Shown here piece by piece: positions 1 to 6,841 of a stretch of DNA of 7,146 bases. Made by a program: the position numbers and the translations under genes. Origin of the DNA: Ardenticatenia bacterium (GTDB lineage Bacteria > Chloroflexota > Anaerolineae > Aggregatilineales > Aggregatilineaceae); NCBI GenBank assembly GCA_026984385.1, contig JALSSH010000582.1, forward strand, positions 1-7,146, given 5' to 3'. The notes below the pieces were generated by a model, which was not told where the DNA came from, made no database searches, and saw only the letters and a program-made list of their open reading frames with translations. Position 1 is the first letter of the stretch; each line of letters starts with the position of its first letter.

Positions 1-1040
1 ACACGCCCGCCATGCGCGCGCACAATATGCCGTACAATCGCCAACCCCAACCCCGTGCCCTCACGCCGCACGCGGTCGACTTGGAAAAATCGTTCGAAGA
101 TGCGGGCAAGGTCTTCTTGAGGGATGCCCGGGCCGTTGTCTTGGATGGAGATGACAACTTCATTGGGGCCAGCGGTAGCGGTGACGATGATTTGCGATCC
201 TTCCGGAGAGAACTTGATCGCGTTGTGCAAAATGTTTTTCAGTGCGCGTTGCATCTGTTCAGAGTCGGCCAACACCACGATTTCCGGCGCTACGTGCACG
301 GTAACCGTTTGCCCCTTGTTTTCTGCGAGCGCGTGGAGCTGTTCTACGGCGGCAGCGATCATGGCGTGTAGGGGGGCCGGGGTAAGCCGGATAGGCATTT
401 GGCCGGACTCGATCAGCGACAGATCGCGCATTTCTTGCACCAGTTGAGCCAAAGTGTTGGCTTCGCGCAGAATATTTTTCGCCATTTTGCGGATGCGCTT
501 GGGTTTTTCGTGCTCGGCCACGTTCAGAAGCGTTTCGGCCAACAAGCCGATCGCCGTAATCGGGTGGCTGAGTTCGTGGGTGATGTTAGCGACCATTTCG
601 CGGCGCGCCCGTTCGAGGTGTTCCAACTCGGTCACGTCGTGCAAGGTGAGCACGGCCAACATTGCTGCGCCGTGTCCGACCGTGAGCGCGCGTGCAAGGG
701 TGACGTGTTGTTGGAACTCGACGCGGCGTTCGACGCGCTCGCCTTCCATGCGCATCGCGTCCTGGAGCAGCGCCTCGATCTCCGGCTGCGTCAACACGTC
801 GCTCAAGCTGTGCCCTGTCACCTCCACCCCAAAGAGCTTCCGCACCGCGTGATTGGTGTGTTGGATGGTCAACGCGCGATCCAGCACAAAGAGCGCGTCC
901 TCGTTGGCTTCCAACAACCCTTTGTGCAGAGTATAAGCACGTTGCAAACGGCGTCGTTGCGTTTCGCTGTGCCACCAAAGCGCCCCTACCGCGCCCAGCT
1001 CCACCAGCGCCACGCCGAGCAAAGTTCCATAAACGTTCAT
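1..1040 (-). CDS. Sensor histidine kinase, PAS + HisKA + HATPase_c (C-terminus cut by window edge)
   Basis: Membrane-anchored two-component sensor kinase; 346 codons are visible and the frame is still open at position 1. Reading from the ATG at 1040: one hydrophobic segment (about residues 3-23) with no room for an extracytoplasmic sensor; a PAS-like region (about 40-135); the HisKA phosphoacceptor helix with His155 in ANITHELSHPITAI; then the ATPase domain with N-box (N269, N273; NILHNAIKFSPEG), DNGPGIP (301-307), IFERFF (314-319) and GTGLGLAIV (328-336). Only the last few residues should be missing. The H-box is unusual: the normal HELRTPL reads HELSHPI. The ATG lies 8 nt after the response-regulator stop, and GAGGG spans the end of that gene as a somewhat distant ribosome binding site, so the two are cotranscribed and probably cognate partners. 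It is PhoR-like in architecture; the signal cannot be told from sequence, hence no symbol. Confidence 0.93.
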   Translation of the reverse strand, partial: MNVYGTLLGVALVELGAVGALWWHSETQRRRLQRAYTLHKGLLEANEDALFVLDRALTIQHTNHAVRKLFGVEVTGHSLSDVLTQPEIEALLQDAMRMEGERVERRVEFQQHVTLARALTVGHGAAMLAVLTLHDVTELEHLERARREMVANITHELSHPITAIGLLAETLLNVAEHEKPKRIRKMAKNILREANTLAQLVQEMRDLSLIESGQMPIRLTPAPLHAMIAAAVEQLHALAENKGQTVTVHVAPEIVVLADSEQMQRALKNILHNAIKFSPEGSQIIVTATAGPNEVVISIQDNGPGIPQEDLARIFERFFQVDRVRREGTGLGLAIVRHIVRAHGGR

Positions 1041-1048
1041 CGGCGCGT

Positions 1049-1726
1049 CTATCCCTCGAAGCGATAACCCACGCCTCGCACGGTGACGATGCGGCGCGGA
1101 CGTGAAGGCTCGTCCTCGATCTTTTCGCGCAGCCAACGCACATGCACGTCAACGGTCTTGGTGCGCACCGCGTAATCATAGCCCCAAACACGCTCCAGGA
1201 GCAGATCGCGGGAGAGCACTGCGCCCTGGTTGCGCATGAGCGTTGCCAGCAAGTCGAACTCTTTGTGGGTCAGATGCAACTCTTCCCCGTTGCGTGTGGC
1301 GCGCCGTGCGATCAAGTCTAACACCAAGTCGCCGGACTCTAGCCGATCGACCACCTTGCGAGCAGTCGGTGCGCGGCGCAACACCGCCCGCACTCGTGCC
1401 AAAAACTCGCCGAGGCTAAAGGGCTTGACGATATAATCATCGGCCCCCAGTTCCAGCCCGACAATACGATCCACTTCATTGCCGCGCGCGGTCAGGATCA
1501 CAATAGGCACGTCGGATTCGTTGCGCAAAATCCGGCAGACGGAAAAACCGTCCAGGGTGGGCAGCATCACATCCAACACGATCAGATCGGGGGTCTGTTC
1601 ACGGGCAAGCGTGAGGGCTTCTGCCCCGTCGCCGGTTTGGATGACGTGATAGTCTTCCTGAGAGAGGTTATAGGCCAAAGTTTTCCGCAGGGTTTTGTCG
1701 TCTTCGACCAGCAAAATCGTTTTCAT
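1049..1726 (-). CDS. OmpR/PhoB-family response regulator
   Basis: DNA-binding response regulator, 225 aa, the usual length for the family. The receiver domain (about 1-115) has the acidic pair D9/D10, phosphoacceptor D52 in LIVLDVMLP, T79 and K101 (VKPF). The C-terminal winged helix (about 128-225) has the typical recognition-helix region RTKTVDVHVRWLREKIE and ends in RGVGYRFEG. An in-frame ATG at 1738 would add four residues (MRNC), but the ATG at 1726 is preferred: AGGA lies 5 nt upstream, and the receiver domain then starts normally as MKTILLVEDD. It precedes the histidine kinase by 8 nt, and that kinase would phosphorylate D52. It resembles PhoB/PhoP/RegX-type regulators, but target genes cannot be assigned. 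Confidence 0.95.
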   Translation of the reverse strand: MKTILLVEDDKTLRKTLAYNLSQEDYHVIQTGDGAEALTLAREQTPDLIVLDVMLPTLDGFSVCRILRNESDVPIVILTARGNEVDRIVGLELGADDYIVKPFSLGEFLARVRAVLRRAPTARKVVDRLESGDLVLDLIARRATRNGEELHLTHKEFDLLATLMRNQGAVLSRDLLLERVWGYDYAVRTKTVDVHVRWLREKIEDEPSRPRRIVTVRGVGYRFEG

Positions 1727-1767
1727 ACAGTTCCTCATGCCGAACTTGCTTGGCTCGATGCGCGTTA

Positions 1768-1810
1768 GTTATACGTCGCCCAGAAGACAAACACGTTAAA
1801 GGCTCTTAAA
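1768..1810 (-). promoter_or_regulatory. Candidate regulator promoter with tandem TTTAA repeats
   Basis: On the minus strand upstream of the response regulator, TATAAC (1773-1768) is a plausible -10. At normal spacing no good -35 is present. Instead TTTAAG (1810-1805) and TTTAAC (1800-1795) form a direct repeat with a 10-bp period that ends where the -35 should begin. OmpR/PhoB-family regulators often bind tandem half-sites of 10-11 bp period overlapping the -35, so this could be an autoregulatory operator. The reading is inference from spacing alone. Confidence 0.3.
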
Positions 1811-1820
1811 ACCTTTTTTA

Positions 1821-1837
1821 CCCTGTTGTCGCCAGGG
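1821..1837 (-). other. Small hairpin after the STAS gene stop
   Basis: A 5-bp inverted repeat (CCCTG/CAGGG, 7-nt loop) begins 2 nt after the STAS stop codon. On the minus strand it is followed by TAAAAAAGG rather than a T-tract, so it is not a convincing intrinsic terminator and the STAS transcript may read into the two-component operon. Confidence 0.25.
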
Positions 1838-1838
1838 C

Positions 1839-2183
1839 TTATGCTGCGGAAAAACTGGCTATGGCTTCTTCTACGGTTTCATAAATGGCGGCGAATTGGT
1901 CAAAGCCGACGATCTGCAACACACGCCGTACCTGCGGCGAAAGCGCCGCTAATTTGAGATCGCCGCCATGTTCGCGGTTCTGTGCGGTGATATCTGCCAG
2001 AGTGCGCAACGCGGCGCTGTTGATGTAGGGGACTTGCGCCATTTCGACCACCGCGCGATATTTCCCGTCGGTCAGGCCTTCGCGCAATGTGGCGTCCAGT
2101 TGAACCGCTCCGTCGTTGTCTATCCGGCCTTCGACGCGATAGATTGTGACGCCGTTTTCTTCCCGTGCATGAACAATCATCAT
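1839..2183 (-). CDS. STAS-domain protein, anti-sigma-factor antagonist type
   Basis: Single STAS domain of about 114 aa in the SpoIIAA/RsbV style. Such proteins bind an anti-sigma-factor kinase and are switched off by serine phosphorylation. Visible features: NGVTIYRVEGRID at the N-terminus, the central YINSAALRTL loop (S56 the only serine there), and a C-terminal half with GGDLKLAALSPQVRRVLQIVGF and a final helix ETVEEAIASF. The frame is open to 2435, but that extension runs back through the dnaN promoter and start. ATG at 2183 (or 2180 next to it) is chosen because AGGA lies 4 nt (7 nt) upstream and a good promoter predicts transcription from about 2214. ATG 2207 is in frame but has no ribosome binding site. 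No partner kinase/phosphatase or sigma gene is visible, so it is an orphan here. It lies 112 bp upstream of the two-component operon on the same strand and may be cotranscribed with it. Confidence 0.85.
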   Translation of the reverse strand: MMIVHAREENGVTIYRVEGRIDNDGAVQLDATLREGLTDGKYRAVVEMAQVPYINSAALRTLADITAQNREHGGDLKLAALSPQVRRVLQIVGFDQFAAIYETVEEAIASFSAA

Positions 2184-2220
2184 CTTGTCCTGTTCCCCAA
2201 CCTGCATGTGGATTACTTTG

Positions 2221-2250
2221 ATTGTAACGGCTGGGGCATAGGCGGGACAA
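2221..2250 (-). promoter_or_regulatory. Predicted promoter of the STAS gene
   Basis: On the minus strand, TTGTCC (2250-2245, 4/6 to consensus -35), an 18-bp spacer and TACAAT (2226-2221, 5/6 to consensus -10). Predicted start near 2214 gives a 5' leader of about 30 nt before the ATG at 2183. Confidence 0.5.
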
Positions 2251-2280
2251 CTTCTTGGGTGTAAATGTGCAAACGCAGCA

Positions 2281-2309
2281 TTGGCGCGTGCCCCACACAA
2301 TTGTATAAT
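2281..2309 (+). promoter_or_regulatory. Predicted dnaN promoter
   Basis: TTGGCG (2281-2286, 4/6), a 17-bp spacer and a perfect TATAAT (2304-2309). Predicted transcription start near 2316 leaves a leader of about 54 nt to the dnaN ATG. An 8-bp palindrome ACAATTGT (2297-2304) overlaps the upstream edge of the -10. Confidence 0.65.
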
Positions 2310-2320
2310 GGGGCCACCTC

Positions 2321-2334
2321 CCCCATATATGGGG
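2321..2334. repeat. Perfect 14-bp palindrome in the dnaN leader
   Basis: CCCCATATATGGGG is exactly self-complementary and starts about 5 bp downstream of the predicted dnaN transcription start. Its right half, ATGGGGC (2329-2335), is repeated directly at 2308-2314, overlapping the end of the -10; the two copies are 21 bp apart, about two helical turns. The position suits a repressor operator, or a short hairpin at the 5' end of the dnaN mRNA. Confidence 0.55.
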
Positions 2335-2369
2335 CTGTGCCAAAAATAATCTACGTAGGAGTTTTCGGG

Positions 2370-3512
2370 ATGCGTGTTTCCGTCTTGCAGGAAAACTTGC
2401 AAAAGGGCCTGAACGTCGTCAGCCGTGCCATTCACAGCCGCCCCACGTTGCCCATCCTCGCCAACGTGATGATCTCGACCGACGACGACCGCTTACGATT
2501 GGCCGCGACCAACCTGGAGCTGGGCATCACCGCCTGGATCGGGGCGCAAGTGGGCGAACCCGGCTCGATTACCGTGCCTGCGCGCACCCTGCAAGAGCTG
2601 GTTAACACATTGCCGCCGGAGCGCGTGGATATGGACCTGGACGTGCGCACGCGCACATTGCATCTGCATTGTGGCGGGCGCGAGGCCAACATCAAGGGTA
2701 TGGACCCCAGCGAGTACCCCGTTGTGCCCAGCTTTGACGCAGACCGCGCTATCGCCATGGACGCACGGGTCTTCAAAGAGATGATTGACCAAGTGGTTTT
2801 CGCCGCCGCGCGCGAAGACAACCGCCCCGTGCTCACCGGCGTTTATATGCGTTTTGAAGGCGACGTGCTCACGATGGCCGCCGCTGACGGCTATCGCCTT
2901 TCGGTGCGCACAGGGCCGTTGGCGCTGGGCATCGGCGACTATGCGCCGGACCCGATCATCGTGCCTGCGCGCACGCTCACCGAACTGGGGCGCATTATCA
3001 GCGATGAGGACGACGAAGTGCAGATCGCGTTGCCTAATGAGCGCGGTCAGGTCATGTTTCGCTTGAACAGCGCCGAAGTGGTCTCGCAGTTGATCGAAGG
3101 CACATTCCCCGACTACAACTCCATCATCCCGCGTGACTATCAAACGATGATGCTCGCCTATACCGACGACCTGTTGGCCGCCTGCCGCAGCTCCGAGGTT
3201 TTCGCTAAGGACTCGGCCAACACCGCTCGCGTGCTGATCGAACCGAGCGGTGCGCCGGATATTCCCGGGCGTGTGATTGTGGCGGGCCAGTCGCAAGAAA
3301 AAGGCGACGCCCAAGCCCCGCTCGACGCCAGCATTGAAGGCGAGACGGTGGAAGTTTCCTTCAACATCCGCTACCTGATCGAGGTGCTGAACGTGATCCG
3401 CGAGGACCAAGTCGTCTTGGAAATGAGCGGGCCAACTTCCCCCGGTGTGGTGCGCCCTGCCGGACGCGATGACTTTGTGCACGTGATCATGCCGATGGCG
3501 ACCGGCCACTGA
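2370..3512 (+). CDS. dnaN: DNA polymerase III subunit beta (sliding clamp)
   Basis: Ring-forming processivity clamp that tethers DNA polymerase III and other repair and replication proteins to DNA; 380 aa, a normal length for three clamp domains. The N-terminus MRVSVLQENLQKGLNVVSRA followed by RPTLPILANV and AATNLELGI is typical of domain 1. ADGYRLSV (domain 2) and the C-terminal HVIMPMATGH (the usual VxLMPM ending) complete the match. The frame is open from an ATG at 2265, but that lies upstream of the predicted promoter. ATG 2370 has AGGAG 8 nt upstream and starts exactly where the family does. dnaA and recF are not next to it, so this is not a classical dnaA-dnaN-recF origin cluster. It is divergent from the STAS gene and ends 3 bp from the stop codon of the convergent glycosyltransferase. 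Confidence 0.97.
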   Translation: MRVSVLQENLQKGLNVVSRAIHSRPTLPILANVMISTDDDRLRLAATNLELGITAWIGAQVGEPGSITVPARTLQELVNTLPPERVDMDLDVRTRTLHLHCGGREANIKGMDPSEYPVVPSFDADRAIAMDARVFKEMIDQVVFAAAREDNRPVLTGVYMRFEGDVLTMAAADGYRLSVRTGPLALGIGDYAPDPIIVPARTLTELGRIISDEDDEVQIALPNERGQVMFRLNSAEVVSQLIEGTFPDYNSIIPRDYQTMMLAYTDDLLAACRSSEVFAKDSANTARVLIEPSGAPDIPGRVIVAGQSQEKGDAQAPLDASIEGETVEVSFNIRYLIEVLNVIREDQVVLEMSGPTSPGVVRPAGRDDFVHVIMPMATGH

Positions 3513-3515
3513 CGC

Positions 3516-4907
3516 TTACCAGGCGGGCAGGTTCGGCACGATGTACGTTTCCAGCGCATACCCTGCAAAAATGGCCTGCCCGGCCATCACACCCAACGGC
3601 AACAACCATCCTAAGCTCGGCCTGGCGCGCTCCAAGGGGATCGCCAGGCCGCACCATCCCAACGCCCACCCTATCGCCAACGGGATCAGCGCCGGATACA
3701 GATAGCGCCCCTGAAACTGCACAAACTCCAGATTGTAGTACAAGAATTGCGCCAACGCCGCGCCGAACGTGACCGCAAAAAGCAACGCTGCGCCGCGTTG
3801 AGTGCTTGTGAGCGTGCGCGGCCAACGTGCTTCCCACGCCGCGCCGAGCACGCCCGCCCCTACAATCAGTGTGAGACCCCACAAAGCGCGGTACACCTCG
3901 GCGGGCATGGGCAAAGCCATCCAGCCGAATTGCCCCCAAAAGCTATGAAACGTGGTCGTGAGCAGATTTTCGGCGTAGGCGCGCGCGTTGCCCCCCAGCG
4001 TGTCGCGGATGTAGTCGGCGGTGCGCAATTGCCCGACCGTAATCGCGTCGTGACGTTGCAAGCCGAGCAAGTCGGCCCCGCCGTAAACGTGCAGATTGCG
4101 CCCCCACCACAGCGTCCCGAGCAACAACGCGGGCACGGCCAGCAGCGCGATTTGCCGCAGCGTATGCTGCCAGCCCCAGCGTTCCACCCATCCGCGCCAG
4201 AGCACGGCCAGCCCCGCCACGCCTGCCATAAAGTAAACCGTGCTCTTGGTCAGGAAGGCCAAGCCCATCAACACGCCCATCGCCCCAGGCGACACCCGTT
4301 CGCCGCGCAAGTACGCCACCGCCGCCAACAAGATGAGCGCGCTCAACAGCTCGGCCAGCGCGTCGTTGCTCACGCTGCCCAACACAGCCAAGTGTTGCGG
4401 CAAGAACGCCACAAAACCCGCTGCGGTCAAAGCCAGGGCCGGGCGCTGGGGAAAAACGCGCCGCGCCACCGCCCATGCGCCCCACACCACGCCTAGCCCC
4501 AACAAGACGGAAAACAAACGCATCGCGCGCAAATTTCCACCGCTCAGCGCGTAGATGGGCGCTTGTAGCACATAGTAAAGCGGCGGTTGGTGATCTTCAT
4601 ATTGGACGGTTGCCAGCCGCCCCAACTTCGACGGATGAAAACCGCTCGCGGTCAGCTCGGCTTGGTACGCTTGCTGCCAGTCGCCCATTTCCAGGACGGG
4701 CAACCGCCCCGTTTCCACGATTTGGCGCACGTAGTTGTAATGCGCGGGTTCGTCGGGCGTTTGCCAAAGCGGTGTGCGCAGCGCGTAGAGCGCGGCCAGC
4801 ACCAGATACAGCGCCAGGATCGCGCCCAGTAGCGCCCGTTCTGCGCGCGGGGAAAGCGTGCGTTGGCACGGCGCAAAAATCGGGGAAGCAGTAGAAAGCA
4901 CGCTCAT
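3516..4907 (-). CDS. Polytopic membrane glycosyltransferase, GT-C fold (GT39/DUF2142-like)
   Basis: 463-aa membrane protein with roughly ten hydrophobic segments, the first at about residues 24-44. Right after it comes TPDEPAHYNYVRQI (50-63), where the acidic D52/E53 on the first extracytoplasmic loop is the usual catalytic/metal-binding feature of GT-C enzymes that use polyprenyl-phosphate sugars. Other family-type motifs are EDHQPPLYYVL (104-114), LGSVSNDALAE (176-186) and QFQGRYLYPALIPL (397-410). The likely role is transfer of a sugar from a lipid carrier to a protein or envelope glycan on the outer face of the membrane; donor and acceptor are unknown. The ATG overlaps the metG stop by one base (TGATG) with no clear ribosome binding site, which points to translational coupling. 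The link to metG looks like transcriptional convenience rather than shared function. Confidence 0.85.
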   Translation of the reverse strand: MSVLSTASPIFAPCQRTLSPRAERALLGAILALYLVLAALYALRTPLWQTPDEPAHYNYVRQIVETGRLPVLEMGDWQQAYQAELTASGFHPSKLGRLATVQYEDHQPPLYYVLQAPIYALSGGNLRAMRLFSVLLGLGVVWGAWAVARRVFPQRPALALTAAGFVAFLPQHLAVLGSVSNDALAELLSALILLAAVAYLRGERVSPGAMGVLMGLAFLTKSTVYFMAGVAGLAVLWRGWVERWGWQHTLRQIALLAVPALLLGTLWWGRNLHVYGGADLLGLQRHDAITVGQLRTADYIRDTLGGNARAYAENLLTTTFHSFWGQFGWMALPMPAEVYRALWGLTLIVGAGVLGAAWEARWPRTLTSTQRGAALLFAVTFGAALAQFLYYNLEFVQFQGRYLYPALIPLAIGWALGWCGLAIPLERARPSLGWLLPLGVMAGQAIFAGYALETYIVPNLPAW

Positions 4908-6718
4908 CAGGACGCTTGCCCGGGCAAACTTTCGCTTTCACGTGGTTGGCCGAGCCGCGCGCGTTCCTCCTCAATCAGGGACAAGTCCAACTTGCGGAAA
5001 AGCGGCTGCGGCGTGCGTAAACGCTGTCCAACGGGCAGCTCCGAGGGTTGCCAACGCCCAACCACGTCCTCGTCTACGTGATAGGTCAGCGCCTCGTGGT
5101 CGCGCGTTTTTTCCTGGAAGCGCTCGATGCGCAGCTCGCCGAAAAGTTGCCCGTCATAGCCCAAGAACTCGTGCACACGCTGGGACGAAAACGGTAAAAA
5201 CGGCGCGAAGAGCGTCTTGAGGTTGTCAATGCAGCGCAGCGCGGTATAGATTGTGGTCGCCGCCGCTTGGCGGTCTTGCTTGATGACCTTGAACCAGGGC
5301 GCACGGTCCAGATAGGCGTTGACCTCACGCGCCAGCGCCATCGTCTCGGCCAGCGCGTCCCGCAACTTGACCGCCGCCAACAGCTCACCGACACGCGGGA
5401 AGCCGCCTTCCACTTTCGCCAGAATCTCGCGGTCGATCTCGCGCAGCTCGCCCGGGGAAGGCACGGTGCCCTCGAAATGTTTGTGCGCAAACTTCAGCAC
5501 GCGGTTGACCAAATTGCCCCAAGCCGCGAGCAGCTCGTTGTTGTTGCGTGTTACGAAGCCTTGCCAGCTCCAATCTGAATCGCGCGTTTCGGGGAAGGTC
5601 ACCGCGATATAATAGCGGATTTGGTCGGGCGCGTAGCGTTGCAAAATATCCGGCACCCAGATCGCCCAATTGCGGCTCTTGGAAAATTGCCGTCCCTCGA
5701 TGTTCATAAACTCATTGGCGGGTACGTCGTAGGGCAATTGCAGCGTGCCGTCTTCTTCGCGCGCGTAAATACCGTCCACGCCCATCAGCTCGGCGGGCCA
5801 AATGATGGTGTGGAACTCGATGTTGTCCTTGCCGATGAAGTTGTAGATTTTGGCTTGGGGGTTGTACCACCATTTCTTCCAGGCTTCCGGCTGACCGATG
5901 TTGTCGGCCCATTCAACGCTGGCCGTGAAGTAGCCCATCACCGCCTCGAACCAAACGTACATGCGCTTGTCTTCCCAGCCGGGCAGCGGGATTGGAATGC
6001 CCCAGGCAATGTCTCGTGTAATCGGGCGGCCTTTGAGTTCTTCCACCTTGTTGCGCGAAACGCGCAACACCTGCGGACGCCAGCGGCGCTCCTTTTCCGA
6101 GTCGGCCAGGTATTCGCGCAGGCGCTCGATGAAGGCGGGCAAATCCAGGAAATAGTGCTCGGTTTCGCGCACAACGGGCGTGCTGCCGTCAGTTTTGCTG
6201 CGCGGATTGATCAGGTCTACGGCGTCAAGCAAGCTGCCGCAATGGTCGCACTGGTCGCCGCGCGCGTTCTCGTAGCCGCAAACGGGGCACGTGCCCTCCA
6301 CGTAGCGATCCGGCAAAAAGCGTTTTTCCGTCTCGCTATAGAGCAGGCGCTGGGTCTTTTTATAAAGGTAGCCGCGCTCTAGCAAAATACGGAAAAAGTC
6401 CTGCGCGATACGATGGTGGTTTTCGGTATCCGTGTGCGTGAAAAGATCATAGCTGATGCCGATGGCCTGTTGCGCTTCCAAAAAGCGGCGGTGATAGTGC
6501 TCGAAAACGTCACGCGGCGTGATGCCGAGCTTGTCCGCCTCCACCGTGATCGGTGTGCCGTGCGAGTCCGATCCGCTGACCATCAGCACGTGGTTACCTT
6601 TCAGGCGATGGTAACGGGCGAAGATGTCGGCGGGCAAATAGGCGCCCGCCAGGTGTCCGGCGTGCAAGTCACCGTTGGCGTAGGGCCAAGCAACGGAAAC
6701 GTGAATATACTCAGGCAT
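4907..6718 (-). CDS. metG: Methionyl-tRNA synthetase
   Basis: Cytoplasmic class I aminoacyl-tRNA synthetase that charges tRNA-Met with methionine using ATP; 603 aa. The nucleotide-binding signature is HAGH (19-22, HIGH motif) in the start VAWPYANGDLHAGHLAGAYL. A zinc knuckle has CPVC (144-147) and CDHC (157-160). The KMSKS loop reads FSKSR (345-349), a variant common in the MetG group with this zinc knuckle. DKRMYVWFEAVMGYFTAS (250-267) and the FIGKDNIEFHTIIWPAELMG stretch (294-313) are also characteristic. The helical anticodon-binding domain follows (about 390-545) and the protein ends near 603 without the C-terminal Trbp111-like tRNA-binding domain. Start: ATG 6718 with AAGGGG 5 nt upstream. 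It is followed directly by the glycosyltransferase. Expression is probably controlled by the leader and terminator just upstream. Confidence 0.97.
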   Translation of the reverse strand: MPEYIHVSVAWPYANGDLHAGHLAGAYLPADIFARYHRLKGNHVLMVSGSDSHGTPITVEADKLGITPRDVFEHYHRRFLEAQQAIGISYDLFTHTDTENHHRIAQDFFRILLERGYLYKKTQRLLYSETEKRFLPDRYVEGTCPVCGYENARGDQCDHCGSLLDAVDLINPRSKTDGSTPVVRETEHYFLDLPAFIERLREYLADSEKERRWRPQVLRVSRNKVEELKGRPITRDIAWGIPIPLPGWEDKRMYVWFEAVMGYFTASVEWADNIGQPEAWKKWWYNPQAKIYNFIGKDNIEFHTIIWPAELMGVDGIYAREEDGTLQLPYDVPANEFMNIEGRQFSKSRNWAIWVPDILQRYAPDQIRYYIAVTFPETRDSDWSWQGFVTRNNNELLAAWGNLVNRVLKFAHKHFEGTVPSPGELREIDREILAKVEGGFPRVGELLAAVKLRDALAETMALAREVNAYLDRAPWFKVIKQDRQAAATTIYTALRCIDNLKTLFAPFLPFSSQRVHEFLGYDGQLFGELRIERFQEKTRDHEALTYHVDEDVVGRWQPSELPVGQRLRTPQPLFRKLDLSLIEEERARLGQPRESESLPGQAS

Positions 6719-6784
6719 GGTCTCCCCTTATTATCGTGTATGCCGGTCCGCAGACCTTTGAGCGATTGTAACAAGTGCGCGCGC

Positions 6785-6815
6785 AATAAAAAAACCGCCG
6801 AAAGCTCGACGGTTT
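6785..6815 (-). terminator. metG leader: Intrinsic terminator / candidate attenuator upstream of metG
   Basis: On the minus strand a 10-bp stem, AAACCGTCGA (6815-6806) with TCGGCGGTTT (6801-6792), one G-T pair and a 4-nt loop GCTT, runs into seven consecutive T's (6794-6788). It ends about 66 nt before the metG ATG and points toward metG. On the plus strand no T-tract follows the hairpin, so it acts only on minus-strand transcription. No convincing -35/-10 pair lies between it and metG (only an isolated TACAAT at 6770-6765), so metG transcription probably depends at least partly on read-through. Confidence 0.85.
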
Positions 6816-6841
6816 GCTTGCCGTGTTCGGGGCGGACGCGC

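Noticed and set aside
399..1067. 222-aa plus-strand ORF opposite the histidine kinase
   Set aside because: The minus strand carries a complete, motif-rich kinase reading frame here.
1796..1820. AAAGG/CCTTT hairpin with T's as a plus-strand terminator
   Set aside because: The stem is weak and AT-rich, and no plus-strand gene ends upstream of it.
2207..2215. DnaA box near dnaN (TGTGGATTA, 8/9)
   Set aside because: A single near-match with no second box, no AT-rich unwinding region and no dnaA nearby. Not evidence for an origin.
3496..3508. TGGC/GCCA hairpin at the end of dnaN as a terminator
   Set aside because: Only 4 bp, inside the coding end, with no T-tract on either strand.
2493..3509. 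338-aa minus-strand ORF opposite dnaN
   Set aside because: Antisense shadow of dnaN, rich in His/Arg/Gly as expected from reverse-reading a GC-rich gene, with no recognisable motif.
3747..4496. 249-aa plus-strand ORF opposite the glycosyltransferase
   Set aside because: Low-complexity Arg/Gln/His/Pro composition; shadow of a membrane-protein gene.
5621..6382. 253-aa plus-strand ORF opposite metG
   Set aside because: Lies wholly within metG, which has all expected synthetase motifs; the antisense frame is open because of codon bias.
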